64,000 nt of DNA, taken from contig OX637352.1 of the NCBI GenBank assembly GCA_951799405.1, positions 15,944,820-16,008,819 of the forward strand. Direction: 5' to 3'. A program made the translations under genes and the position numbers. Positions 42,330 to 53,000 of the stretch are shown here, piece after piece. Numbering within the stretch: position 1 is the stretch's first letter; each line of letters starts with the position of its first letter. This stretch comes from Agapetus fuscipes. Lineage: Eukaryota; Arthropoda; Insecta; Trichoptera; Glossosomatidae. The notes under the pieces were generated by a model. The model saw only the letters and a list, made by a program, of their open reading frames with translations, searched no databases and had not been told where the DNA came from.

Positions 42330-42500
42330 CCTTGGATTGGCTTGCAGCAATTTCTTTCACTCTTTTCCTCCATTCTTCCCTGTCTTGTGCGGCTCTTTTA
42401 AGGTCTGCATATTATGATGAGCAGCGCACGTCCACCAACAGGTCCTCCAGGTATTCTTGGCGTGGGCGTCCCCTAGAGTTGGTCCCCTCGGTCATCCATT
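42330..42500 (-). pseudogene. LINE fragment (RGRPRQEYLEDL)
   Basis: The minus strand contains RGRPRQEYLEDLLVDV and AAQDREEWRKRVKEIAAS, a C-terminal LINE pattern different from the C-tail LINE. Confidence 0.65.
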
Positions 42501-42504
42501 GTTG

Positions 42505-43100
42505 ATTGTGGTTAAGGCTAGGGGTTTTTAAAACTGGAATTTGTTTTCTGTTTTAGTTTGGATATTCATACCAGTGGCGAAGGGTGCCATACAAGCCGAT
42601 TCCCATCGGTTTCCCGTTTAAAATGAGGCAAAAATAATAATAAAGTAGACTGCATGGTTTCAATGGGAGAAAAATACGTATTGTTTCTTTGGTTTTAAAT
42701 GTATTTTTTTACTTTGTGTCTATATTTTTTAACTACTTTGTTACATCATTAAAAGGGAAACCAATGGGAACCGGCTTGTACGGCACCCTTCGCCACTGGT
42801 TATACACATGATTATTTATTGATTTAAAAAATGTAATTTATCGTGTTTGTTCCTTGGCTTATAGGTTGGTATGAAGCTGACCCCCCATACCGTATAAAAT
42901 GGTTCACTTTGCCAATGTCACATCTGATTCAGGGAATGACAGCAAGAGTTGCAGGGAGTATGTTTATTTGAGATTTGGTTGTTAATTTTGAAAACACACA
43001 CGAAGCATGTGTAATAAGGAACTAACACGTGTCTACAGCAGGAAATATAAATCTTTAATAATTTATGTAGTTTGGATTTAAATCAAACACTGTTTTATAT
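42505..43100 (+). repeat. LINE C tail interrupted by a hAT-like MITE
   Basis: AGGGGTTTTTAAAACTGG to GATATTCATA, then the MITE, then ATGTAATTTATCGTG, TTGGCTTATAGGTTGG and TTTCAGGG-like sequence. The end is degraded. Confidence 0.75.
42572..42798 (+). mobile_element. hAT-like MITE (CAGTGGCGAAGGGTGCC)
   Basis: 227 bp with about 50-bp inverted arms: CAGTGGCGAAGGGTGCC ... GGCACCCTTCGCCACTG. The flanks TTCATAC and GTTATAC are only loosely alike, so the 8-bp duplication is eroded or absent. Confidence 0.8.
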
Positions 43101-43139
43101 TTTCACTTTTACAATTATTTATTCTTTGATTGTACTAAC

Positions 43140-43172
43140 TTTTTCGATCTTAGATCATCGTCAGGTATGAAA
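43140..43172 (-). other. CTGACGA...GATCGAAAAAG module
   Basis: The minus strand reads CTGACGATGATCTAAGATCG then AAAAAGTTAG. The perfect GATC/GATC stem with a TAA loop makes it the cleanest of the hairpin modules. Confidence 0.35.
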
Positions 43173-43530
43173 TTTTTTCAATTCTTTAATGTTAATACGT
43201 TTTGAAACTTTGATTTTAGATTACAAATTCAACTTTCTTTTAAATAACTTCATTGTATTTATACGTGCGTTACTTGTCTTTGCATTGGCACTTAAAGAAG
43301 CTCATCTACCACTTGACAGCTGTCTTTAATTGCTTACCCACTGACTCAGTCTGTTGCAGGCTCACTTACCAATTTAATCCAGTTGCCTTGACCAACTTTT
43401 CCTAAGAAATTACACATCACTTTAATAACGACGCTAAAATTATCTTTCTACAAACATTCTATGTTTCAATTTTTATTTTAATGAAGTAAAAATATATTTT
43501 TAGAACTTTCATGATTTTTTTGCACTTTGT
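43173..43530. other. No feature recognised
   Basis: AT-rich spacer. Confidence 0.35.
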
Positions 43531-43534
43531 CTTA

Positions 43535-43670
43535 TCGCCTCTTTATAGGAAAACTGAATAAGTGCTGATTCACTGATTTGAGAAATCGTGGATAAAACAT
43601 TTTATTGTGTGTAACTCCTCATAGTAAGTGAACTAATTATAAGGAAGTGCTCATGAGAAACTTCTATATA
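43535..43670 (-). repeat. MITE H, partial copy
   Basis: GAAAACTGAATAAGTGCTG, GAGAAATCGTGGATAAAAC and AGTAAGTGAACTAATTATAAG, the family H right half on the minus strand. Confidence 0.75.
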
Positions 43671-43685
43671 AATATAATTTATTAT

Positions 43686-43772
43686 TCGTATTCCTTGACT
43701 TATAGGTTGGTATGAGGCTGACCACCCGAGCTTTAAATAAATATATCCTTGCAACTTAGATTATAGATTATA
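43686..43772 (+). repeat. C element with large internal deletion
   Basis: TTCCTTGACTTATAGGTTGG ... ACCACCCGAGC joins directly to TTTAAATAAATATATCC and the tail TGCAACTTAGATTATAG. Confidence 0.8.
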
Positions 43773-43850
43773 GGACGACCTCACACAGACCATAGCAACT
43801 AATAACATAATATTTGTTTGCATTTTACCCTGCAACTCGGTCCCCAGTCG

Positions 43851-43902
43851 GTCGATAGCTCAGTTGGTAGAGTGCGCGCATTCCAGACCGTGAGCTCGGG
43901 TT
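43851..43902 (+). repeat. SINE A head running into the assembly gap
   Basis: GTCGATAGCTCAGTTGGTAG to GTGAGCTCGGGTT, then N. Confidence 0.9.
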
Positions 43903-44102
43903 NNNNNNNNNNNNNNNNNNNNNNNNNNNNNNNNNNNNNNNNNNNNNNNNNNNNNNNNNNNNNNNNNNNNNNNNNNNNNNNNNNNNNNNNNNNNNNNNNN
44001 NNNNNNNNNNNNNNNNNNNNNNNNNNNNNNNNNNNNNNNNNNNNNNNNNNNNNNNNNNNNNNNNNNNNNNNNNNNNNNNNNNNNNNNNNNNNNNNNNNNN
44101 NN
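43903..44102. other. Assembly gap, 200 N
   Basis: Exactly 200 unknown bases, probably a placeholder length. It begins inside a SINE A, a multi-copy repeat that would break assembly. Confidence 0.99.
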
Positions 44103-44552
44103 CACAATTTTGCTGTCTATGGGATTTGTTCATTATGAGAATAGCCATTTAAGGTACACGAAAGACCTTACCACATTTCGTATTATGAAATATCGGGTTT
44201 ATATAGTACCTACTTGTTAAATCAACTTTAAACCATTCCATTTTACCAATAAATGTAGGGAAGATTTAACGCTCATCAGAGGCGCTGTCTTCAGTGTTTA
44301 TACACCTTTTTGTAGACAGTATGATTATACTAGTTTAAGCGCTTTGTTGTATGCTATGAGAAAGTACAGTTCGTTCCTCATTTATAGTGCAGCAGATGGA
44401 ACTCGGCAAATAACGGATATTATTTTTTGTTAAAGTTTAATTTTAATTTAATTTAAAAAATGTGTGATCAGCAGATGTTGTATAATGGATTGTTAACTGT
44501 TAATTTTCATATGATACAATTTAAGTATGTTATATAAGTTTTTTTTTTCTTT
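44103..44552. other. No feature recognised
   Basis: AT-rich; starts CACAATTTTGCTGTCTATGG, similar to the outer flank of family M. Confidence 0.35.
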
Positions 44553-44955
44553 TTAATTGAAAGAAGTATGTAAGGACAGAAAGAAATGGCGGTTGATCTG
44601 TAATGTTGGCGGCAAGGGTTTATTAAATTGGAATTTTTTTTCTGTTTGTTGTCCATAGATATTATTATTTAGTGATGTATAAAATGTAATTTGTCGTGTA
44701 TGTTCCTTGACTTATAGGTTGGTATGCGGCTGACCACCCATGCTGTAAAAATGGTTCACTTTGCCAATGTTACCCCTGTCTCAGGGAAGGACGGCAAGAG
44801 TTGCAGGGTGTATGTGCATTGGAGATTTGGTTTTTAAGTTGTAGGTTCACATGAGGCATGTGCAAGCGCGAACTTGTACGTGTCTGGTTGTGAGAATGCA
44901 TGTAAAGTGAATCTCCAATGTAACATATCTTTGCAACTTAGATTAGATTAGAATT
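44553..44955 (+). repeat. LINE C, 5'-truncated copy
   Basis: GAAAGAAGTATGTAAGGACAG starts in the last codons (KKWRLICNVGG-like), then the full C tail to TTAGATTAGATTAG. Confidence 0.9.
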
Positions 44956-45455
44956 CTCAATAAAGACGGCCACCTAAGTTGAATAAAAATATGAATCTTT
45001 AAAGGTTTACGAATTTATGAATAAGTTTTGAAATTTTTTCTGAAACAGCAATTTTTACAGAAAACAGATTTTTTTTTAACAAAACTGATAATTTTCATAA
45101 TAAAAAGGAATCTTTCTTTGAAACTTTTCATAAACAGATATTTAAAAAAAAGAGAGCTTTTCAAGAAAAATAAAATATTACTTAAATCCATAATCTTTTC
45201 ATGAAACTGAAAACTTTTAAGCAAACACATAAATTTACAAGAAGTAGGAAAATTTACTTGAATCTGTAATCTTTTCACGAATCAGATTTTTTTTTACAAA
45301 ACAAGAAATTTTCAATGTCAAAAGTAAAATTCCATTAAACAGTGGATTTTCCACAAAACCGGAAATTTCCCAAGACACTATAAACTCTTTTAAAACAGAG
45401 GCTTTCAAGAACCAAAAGAAAAATAGCTAATTTCTGAATCTGCAATTTTGTTCAC
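44956..45455. other. A/T-rich low-complexity block
   Basis: Degenerate repetition of motifs such as CTTTTCATGAAACTG, AATCTGTAATCTTTTC and ACAAAACAAGAAATTTTC at irregular spacing; possibly an old tandem array. Confidence 0.4.
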
Positions 45456-45460
45456 GCCAC

Positions 45461-45928
45461 GCTTCTTAGCCACACATATGGTGTAAACTGTTGCCGAATG
45501 GAAACTATTTATTACTATAGGTAAAGGGGCCGGCCTTACGCCAACCACTTCAGTTGAATTAAGGGCTTCTTAGCTCCCGAGGGGGATTGCACTCATTTCT
45601 TGTGAAGGCTGAGTAAACCTTGACGGTATTTTTATTTTGGACTTGAAATAAACACTGAGCCCTGACCCCACATGCTGTATAAATGGTTCACTTTGCCAAT
45701 GTCACCCCTGTTCAGGGAAGGACGGCAAGAGTTGTCCATTTGAGATTTGGTTTTTATGTTGTAGATTCATTCATGCGGCATGTGCAAGCACGAACTTGTA
45801 CGTGTCTGCTTGTGAAACTGCGTGTAATGTGAATCTTCAATGTAACATATCATTGCAACTTAGATTAGATTAGAACGGGAAATCATTTCTGACACCCTTG
45901 AGGTGGGATTCGAATCCGACCTCTCGAC
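45461..45928 (-). repeat. SINE A with a nested C element
   Basis: SINE A minus strand at 45461-45659 (AGCCACACATATGGTG to AAATAAACACTGA) resumes at 45875 (ACGGGAAATCATTTCTGAC to the head). The C copy between has the (TTAGA)n tail next to the resumed SINE. Confidence 0.88.
45660..45874 (+). repeat. C element inserted in SINE A
   Basis: CCCCACATGCTGTATAAATG to TTAGATTAGATTAG, 5'-truncated. Shows that C copies were mobile after this SINE A had inserted. Confidence 0.88.
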
Positions 45929-46282
45929 TGTAAATCTTGTTGCTTTTCCCACCTGTCAATTTTGACAGTTCCAACTTTAGTTTGGTTCTCTTTATAGCGT
46001 TATTTGTGTCAGATAAACAAAGATGGCGGCTGCGCAGACCGCCTACAAAACAGGGACACACTGCGCAGTGAAAGTGAAGACATAACCTTCTCGTTCATAT
46101 CATATTATTATTATTATAAAATCATTTATCTCACAATAGCCTTCCTGATGTCACATTCGCAATGTCAACTTTATTTTATGTGTCATAGAATCTAATTCTG
46201 AATAAAAGCGACTTAGATTATAGTTCTGATCATATTTTAAGTTATAGAAATAAAAAAAAAACGCAAATAAGCAAAACAGTTA

Positions 46283-46518
46283 TCCTTAGTACGAGTTGCA
46301 AAACTTGAGTAAAGTAAAGTTTACGGAAAGTATTAAAGAGTGGTTTTCCCCAAAATCTGCCGTTTTTGTTTGTTTGAACTTGATTTTCTTCATCACTGTA
46401 ACTCTTTTGCTAAGACCATAAAGTATAAGAAACAAAAACGGCACATTTTGGGGAAAACCACTATTTAATACTTTCCGCAAACTTTACTTTACTCAAGTTT
46501 TGCAACTCGTACTAAGGG
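46283..46518 (+). mobile_element. MITE family G, copy 4 (full length)
   Basis: TCCTTAGTACGAGTTGC ... GCAACTCGTACTAAGGG, TA at 46281-46282 and 46519-46520. 236 bp, same length as copy 3. Confidence 0.92.
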
Positions 46519-46526
46519 TAGATACG

Positions 46527-46694
46527 TATTGTTCCCAAAGCGATCATATGTTTATTGATCCCAATTATTTTTACAAGTTAAGGCACCGGTCTTACGCCAA
46601 CAACTTCAGTTGAAGTACGGATTTACCAACTTCCTGAGAGCCTGGTTCTCTTTCTTATGAAGGCTGAGTAACCCATACCGGTATTTTATTATCG
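46527..46694 (-). repeat. SINE A, old 3' part
   Basis: CCTTAACTTG-like spacer with ACAACTTCAGTTGAAGTACG and ATGAAGGCTGAGTAACCC. Confidence 0.65.
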
Positions 46695-46787
46695 ACCTGA
46701 CGAGATAGAGATGTTTTGAATAAAATAAATAGGTGTAAGGATGACTTTAAAAGGAAGATTTTTTTTTCAATTGAGTGAGAAGCATCT

Positions 46788-47030
46788 AATCTAAGCTAAG
46801 TTGCATAGGTATGTAACCTTGGAGATTCACATTATACGCATTCTCACAAGCAAACACGTACAAGTTCGCGCTTGTACATGCCGCATGTGAACCTACGACA
46901 TAAAAACCCATACCGGAAATGAACATACACCCTGCAACTCTTGCCGACCTTCCCTAAAACAGGGGTGACATTGGTAAAGTGAACCATTTTCTACAGCATG
47001 GGTGGTCAGCCACATACCAAACTATAAGTT
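46788..47030 (-). repeat. C element, complete
   Basis: ATCTAATCTAAGCTAAG, GTACATGCCGCATGTG, CCCTAAAACAGGGGTG and AAACTATAAGTTAAATA. Confidence 0.88.
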
Positions 47031-47144
47031 AAATACCTTTAGGAGTGTAATTTTTTTTTTTTTTTTTTAAGAAATCCTGTGCGGGAGACTCCCTAGATTC
47101 TAAAGACTCTAGGGGTCTATGACACTTGTTGTAGTGCCGCAGAG

Positions 47145-47200
47145 GTGTACGAGCTTGGTCGTCGCTACAAAGCGCCAATACTCAAGCAAGACCCAGTAAT
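47145..47200 (-). repeat. SINE B fragment
   Basis: TACGAGCTTGGTCGTCGC, AAAGCGCCAATACTCAAG. Confidence 0.7.
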
Positions 47201-47436
47201 GACCTGTAGAAAAATATAAGAAATGACTTATAGAAGCATCATTAGAAATTAAATGATAATATAGTAATTGTAAATCAATAAAACAGTTACCAGGCAACCG
47301 TCAATGAACACTGTCAAACAAAAATAGCTGTTATCTTATGTCTCGTTTTTTCATTGTATACCTATTTAGTTTCAAGGCACATACAGTAAAGAAAAACTGA
47401 CACACAACGTATATTTCTTTTATATTGATCGATGGC

Positions 47437-47576
47437 TGGGTCCCTTACTAATTGTAAAAATAAATGTGATTCATTTGCCCAACAACAATCTCTCCACGGA
47501 AAACTGAATATAATATGCGAATCCTTTGAGGTAAGTGGTAAAATGTTGTGCTGTATATGCAGCTTACTTGCGCTTA
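47437..47576 (+). repeat. SINE A, very diverged 3' part
   Basis: GTCCCTTACTAATTGTAAAA and GCTGTATATGCAGCTTAC keep the order of the A terminus, with extra sequence between. Confidence 0.45.
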
Positions 47577-48100
47577 AATGCAAAAAAAGAATTCCATTTT
47601 AAATTAATTAATTTAAAGTAAGTAATTCTTCAATACGGCTTAAATGAGGAAATTTCTCCGCTACGGTGAGGTAGGCATTCTTTTTTTTTCAAATTTGAAA
47701 TTGGAATATTTCAGTGTTGCCACACGTCACACTCTGGTAGTTTTCTTCTTCTGCGTGCCTCAACACGCTCTGTTTGCGGCCAGCTCATTTCTCCGCACGT
47801 CAATTAAATACCTACCGGCATTTTATAACTCGAAATATGAAAATATTATGTTCTCGTTACGCAATAAAGCTTACACATCGCTCGCACTTTTGCAATGTCG
47901 GCAATTTAGAAATGTATTTATAAATATTTCATTTATAACGGATTCCGCGCATTCAAAATTTTCCTGAGCTGGATGACGTCATAGGGTTTCACCCGTAGTA
48001 AATTTTGTTTCTATTTTAGAAGTTGATTTTCTTTTGTGAATTCATTAAAAAATATATAGCTTAGTATATGCGTCTTTATAATGAGGTTTTCACGTGTAAC
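47577..48100. other. No gene recognised; possible promoter-like motif
   Basis: A 107-codon open stretch (47644-47967) has no recognisable domain. CAGTGTTGCCACACGTCAC near 47712 and GATGACGTCATAGG near 47973 look like regulatory motifs, without a gene assigned. Confidence 0.3.
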
Positions 48101-48104
48101 TGTA

Positions 48105-48400
48105 CTGTAACTGTAACTCTGTCGCCATTCCGCTAGGGGTGGCAGAGCTTTTCTATCCTTTTTCTATCCTTTCTAGACTTTCCTATCCTGACATACCTCT
48201 TTCAATTCCTTCATATCCATCACCTTTTTCATGCATTTTCTTCTTTTACGCTCATTTTGTATATCCTATTCTTTCAAAATCTTCTCAATCTAATCACTCT
48301 ATACTTTTCTCGGTCGTCCCTTCCCTCTTTTTCCTTTCACACTTTCTTTGTATACATACTTTGTCAGTCTATCATCATTCATTCTTTCCACATGCACGTG
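48105..48400 (-). pseudogene. LINE C-terminal fragment
   Basis: Complement encodes the same series as 31130-31415 (ERMNDDRLTKYV-like, GRGRPRK-like, MKKVMDMKELKEVC-like residues) with stops; ends at CTCTGTCGCCATTCCGC. Confidence 0.7.
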
Positions 48401-48417
48401 AATTGACTAATATAAAA

Positions 48418-48838
48418 TTGTGTCGTCACCCGGTCGGGTTGCTAGGGAAAAGGCGAAGAAATGTTTTTCTATTGCTTGCTAACGATGGCAGTCTCATAAA
48501 ACGTTGGCGTTTGCTCGCCGAGAAAAAAGTTCTAAATAGAAAAAGAGTCCATTTCTTTCAGATAAGTATCAGTGAAAACATAAACTATTTGTATTCGGTA
48601 GTATGTTCCAAATTTGATTTTTCTGTTTGTTTATGGGTAGTTAAAAAAAAGCGGGAAAGGAAAAACGTCAAAAAATGCTTTTCTTAGGGTTTCACTTTTT
48701 ATTATACAAAAAACTTCAATCGTAAATGTCAAGAATGAGGGTCTAAACATTTTTGAATTTGAAACTTATTCTCGGCACGCAAAAATCAGTCATTTGTATT
48801 TTCCGTAGCAACCCGGCAGGTTGAATAAAATATTGTCT
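48418..48838 (+). mobile_element. MITE family M, copy 1
   Basis: Left end TTGTGTCGTCACCCGGTCGG, right end GTAGCAACCCGGCAGG then ATTGTCTATG, eroded inverted repeats. Core GCTCGCCGAGAAAAAAG shared with copy 2 at 53353. Confidence 0.7.
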
Positions 48839-48894
48839 ATGTCAATTAAATATATTCAGATAAGTATCCTTATAAACGTTTACGATTTTTATAA

Positions 48895-49270
48895 TCTATC
48901 TATAATCTAAGTTGCAAGGATATATTCATGTAAAGCTCTCAAATGCATGCCCACAAACCAACACGTGTAGTTCGCGCTTACAAATGCTGAATGTGTACTT
49001 ACAAATAAAATCAAAACCTCAAATGAACATATGCCCTAGAACTTTTGCCGACCTTCCCTGACACAGGGGTGACATTGGCAAAGTGAACCATTTTTTGCAG
49101 TATGGGTGGTCAGCCTCATACCAACCCATAAGTCAAGGAATACAAATAAAAAGTATGAAAAAAGAACAAAACCTTAAAAAGAAATCTATGCAAAAAAAGT
49201 CAAAAATTCCCTGTACAAAAAATGTAACAAATTAATAAACCAACATTACAAATCAACATTGCAGATTAGA
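48895..49270 (-). repeat. C element with part of the LINE 3' region
   Basis: TATAATCTAAGTTGCAAGG, CCTGACACAGGGGTGAC, CCATAAGTCAAGGAATAC and, further right, AACATTACAAATCAAC from the end of the LINE ORF. Confidence 0.85.
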
Positions 49271-49734
49271 CTTTGTTTGAGAATATTCCGTATTTGAATT
49301 CGTCTTTTGGACTTTGACATTTTTTTTATAAAAAAGCTTACAAGAAATGTCATGAAAACTATTTAACTATTATTTAATGAAATATAATATTTACAGCCTT
49401 AAAATTGCCATTTTTCGGGCGGCTGCTTTTTGCAATTTAAATTTAACAAGAAAACTAACAAAACACTTGGATATATTTTTTATTTATGACGTACAAATGG
49501 ATTATAATTTGACTTATAGTAAAAAAAACTGGTAATCATTAGTCATTTGGATGTAATAAACGTCATGTCTAATGTTCAAGATGTTAGCTTTGTAAAAAAA
49601 TGATTTGTCTTGCGTGCATTGGACCACGTCAGAGAAAAAAAATTCAACCAGAGGTCATGGCTGAGGACCAATTATGACATAAAACTTTGTAACAATCAGT
49701 AGTCGATTGGTTGTGCAATATATAATCTATAATC
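49271..49734. other. No feature recognised
   Basis: AT-rich sequence upstream of the CRAL-TRIO gene's first coding exon. Confidence 0.35.
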
Positions 49735-49775
49735 TGGGAGGGCTCTTGAGGTGTGACACACACACTTTTTTTGAT
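49735..49775 (+). repeat. SINE B, tail scrap
   Basis: GGGAGGGCTCTTGAGGTGTG then ACACACAC. Confidence 0.55.
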
Positions 49776-49926
49776 GTGCCCGCATGCAGAAATCCGAATG
49801 CTTGTGCGCATGCAGGGTGGGATACTAGTTCCATATTATTATAATTATTAACAAAATGATGAGAAATAATGGCACTTTGCTGACATGTTTTGTGTCTCTT
49901 GTTCCAGCCAACCAAACAACTCCAAG

Positions 49927-50065
49927 ATGACTCTCGTCCAGCCGTCCTCCGAAATGTCCTGCATGATCCAGAAGGAGCTGAATGAGAACGCCTCCACCAG
50001 GGACTCCGACTTGGCTCACATCAAGGAGTGGCTGGAGAAGCAGCCACATCTGCCCAACACCTGGG
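49927..50065 (+). CDS. CRAL-TRIO gene, coding exon 1
   Basis: Codes residues 1-46 plus one base; starts MTLVQPSSEM and ends PHLPNTW at donor GG|GTAAAA. The exon itself starts at 49908 after CTTGTTCCAG. An in-frame ATG at 49885 lies before the acceptor and should be intronic. Confidence 0.93.
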
Positions 50066-53000
50066 GTAAAACAACCAAATCCACTCCATCTGAATTGTCC
50101 CAATCATCCTTCCCTCTGAATCTCTGTTGCACCAACCTCCAATCGATATGTGATTTTGACACATAAATTTGATTGCTTAATTCTGGTAAAGACCTCGCAA
50201 ATGCAACTGAGTTACACATATAGTGTAACTTCTTGCCGTGTTATGCCCGAAGGGGTCGCATGTGGCGAGTTGAAGCTATTTATTTTTACAGGTAAAGGGA
50301 CCGACCTAACGCCAACCACTTCAGTTGAAGAGAAGGTTTCCCAGCTCCCGATAGGGCTGGTACTCATTTATTGTGAGGGCTGAGTAAGCCTTGCCGGTAT
50401 TTTTTTTTTGGGTTTGAAATAAACACCGAAATGGGAAATAATTTCTGACATCCTCGGTGGGATTCGAACCCGGGCTTACGGCATGGAATGCAAGCACTCT
50501 ACCAACTGAGCCATCGACCGGACCTATTTCTCGAAAGTGGGTAAAAATATGATGGAATTTGAACAGGAAATATGATATACATTAGCTGATTTACGGATAT
50601 GCAACCCGATTTTTGATTTGAAAGGGAGAAATCACACTTAATTTTGATTTTCGTCTGATTGGAGTGTAGTGCAACAGGCCCTAAGAATAAGCGCTCTAAC
50701 CACCGATGTTCCTGCTGCTGCCTTTAATTGATCGGTCCATTGAGTGAGGGATCTTTGTATTCTTCTCTTATCCTCCAAATTACAGATCTCAACTAGTCGT
50801 TTCAGGATTCTCAACTAGTAGAACAGGACACAAAAAATATGAAGAACATGGTACACTAGTCAAAGACGAATGACGCAGAAGTTAAGGTTTGTTAGATGTT
50901 GAATTAAAGTGGCAATTATGGAGCATATGTTTGGGTCAGTAAAAAAACTTGTTAGACATTGAACCGCTGGATTTCCCAATTTATCATGATAATGATGATT
51001 TGGGAAACAAACTTGACCAAAGTTATTTTTTGTGCACAACAGGTTTCCCTTTTTGCAGTGCACCCTCACACAGTCATGAATAAGCTGGGAGGAACTTTAA
51101 AGAAATCTAAATTTCTTTGATATACATCGAGGTCAGCTGAGTTTATTAGAGTTATACTCCAAGGTAAGACATGTTGTGCGCACAAAACGCAACTAAGCTA
51201 CACATAAAGTGTAACTTCTCGCCTGCGTTATCCCCGAAGGGGTCGCATGTGGCGTTTCGGGACCTATTTATTCTTACTGGTAAGGGGGCCGGCCTCACAC
51301 CAACAACCACTTTAGTTGAAGTGGGGGTTTTCCAGATCCCGAAGGAGCTGGTTCTCATTTCTTATGAAGGCTGAGTAAACCTTGCCGGTATTTAGGTTTG
51401 AAATAACACCGAAACAGAAAATAATTTCTGACACCTTCGGTGGGGCGCGAACCCTTGCTCTCGGCATGGAATGCAAGCATTCTACCAACTGAGCTATCGA
51501 CCGGAATTTTTACGAAATTGGTCTGCGCTACAAAGCGCCAATTCTCAAGCAAGACCCAGTTGCTGTAAGGCTGGATGGACCTTTTGATGACCGGACTTTG
51601 GTAAAGATATATGAATTTGTCGACCCAGCGAAGAGCAAATTTGAAAATAAAAATGATATAATTTTTGTGCTCCGCCGGGATTCGAACCCAACCTTTCATT
51701 CACGATTCCGTTGTGTTAACTACTGCACTACGAACCGGTCGCTGGATGATTTTTTGAATACAATTTTCTGATTATCATCAAATCCGTCATCAGATGTTAA
51801 AACAATTACACAGGTGAGTGGCTGGGATTGCCTGTCACGACATTTTGAGTAAACAAGGCAGATCGTCATTGCTCTGACGAGGTGTCATTACATAGAACGT
51901 GAGATGAGAAGTCGGGTTGCGGTTGTGGACCAAGTCGATCAGAAAAACGTGCGACTTTTGTGTCTCATTTGCAACTAATTTGAATTGTATAACATCAGCT
52001 GTTGTGGCACAAGGTCAAGCAAAACACAAAACACGAAGAAAAGTTGTGTCTGCATCTCAAACACAAGATGGTTGGCTAAAATAATTGTTCAAGTTGAACT
52101 TATCCTAGTCTCGTTTTTGATTCAAACCATTTTGGAGGTTTACTTTTTTTATAAAAATTGTAACGAAGATTGGCGATCACACCTAATGGATAACATATTT
52201 CCATTTATATTGTCCTTGGGATCTGTATTGTACTGTATCCTGCTGCCGTTCCACAAGAGGTAGCCGATACCTCTACAGATGTGTCTCCACTTTTCAAAAC
52301 ATTAATCACTTTTCTCATACATGCTCTTCTCTTATTCTCCCACTGCAGGTTCCATTCTTTCGCAATCTAACCTATTTAGTCTATCCATTCCTTCATCGGT
52401 CTTCATCTTTCACGCTCTCCTCTGACATTTCCGATGACTTTCAAGGTTATTTCATTGGGACTGTGGAGGAGCTGCTTGGAACTGCTCAGGACTAAGAGAC
52501 CTCTGCTTACACTATGATCAAGAAACTTCCAATGACAAATTACAACCAATAACGCAAGCCCATCCTCATACTCGTTCCGATTGTACACTTCTATTCGGGG
52601 AAGCGTATCACAGAACGCTCATGCAATGTGATTATTTATTTTGTGGCGAAAGGCCTTTCCGATGGTCGTGACCCAACCCAGCAGTGATTCTAGATCAACC
52701 TATTCGTCCACTAAAGAAAACAAGGCAAAATCCGAGGTTACTGACATGATCCAACCGTTCATGTTAAGCATGCTTGATTGGTCATTTGGTCGAATGATTC
52801 TGTGATTCCTGTAAAAAACTTGTCTCATGTACCACGGTCACCTCGTGTTGATGGTGGATGACGTCAGACTGATGACCTTTCTGCAAGTTCTCCCTGGAGA
52901 AGTGGAAGAGGCCGCTGGACTTGTTCCTCTGTTAACTATTTCCCTTATTGTCTCATGTACTATGGTCGCCTCCTATTGATGATGGTGTTGTCTTGCAGAT

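Noticed and set aside
43799..44148. Four open frames across the N run
   Set aside because: They consist mostly of unknown residues and SINE A sequence.
47644..48687. 107- and 182-codon open frames
   Set aside because: The first has no family features; the second runs antisense across a decayed LINE C-terminus and into MITE M.
49885..49926. Upstream in-frame ATG as the CRAL-TRIO start
   Set aside because: It precedes a pyrimidine-rich acceptor (CTTGTTCCAG) and would place intron-like sequence in the protein; family members start near the ATG at 49927.
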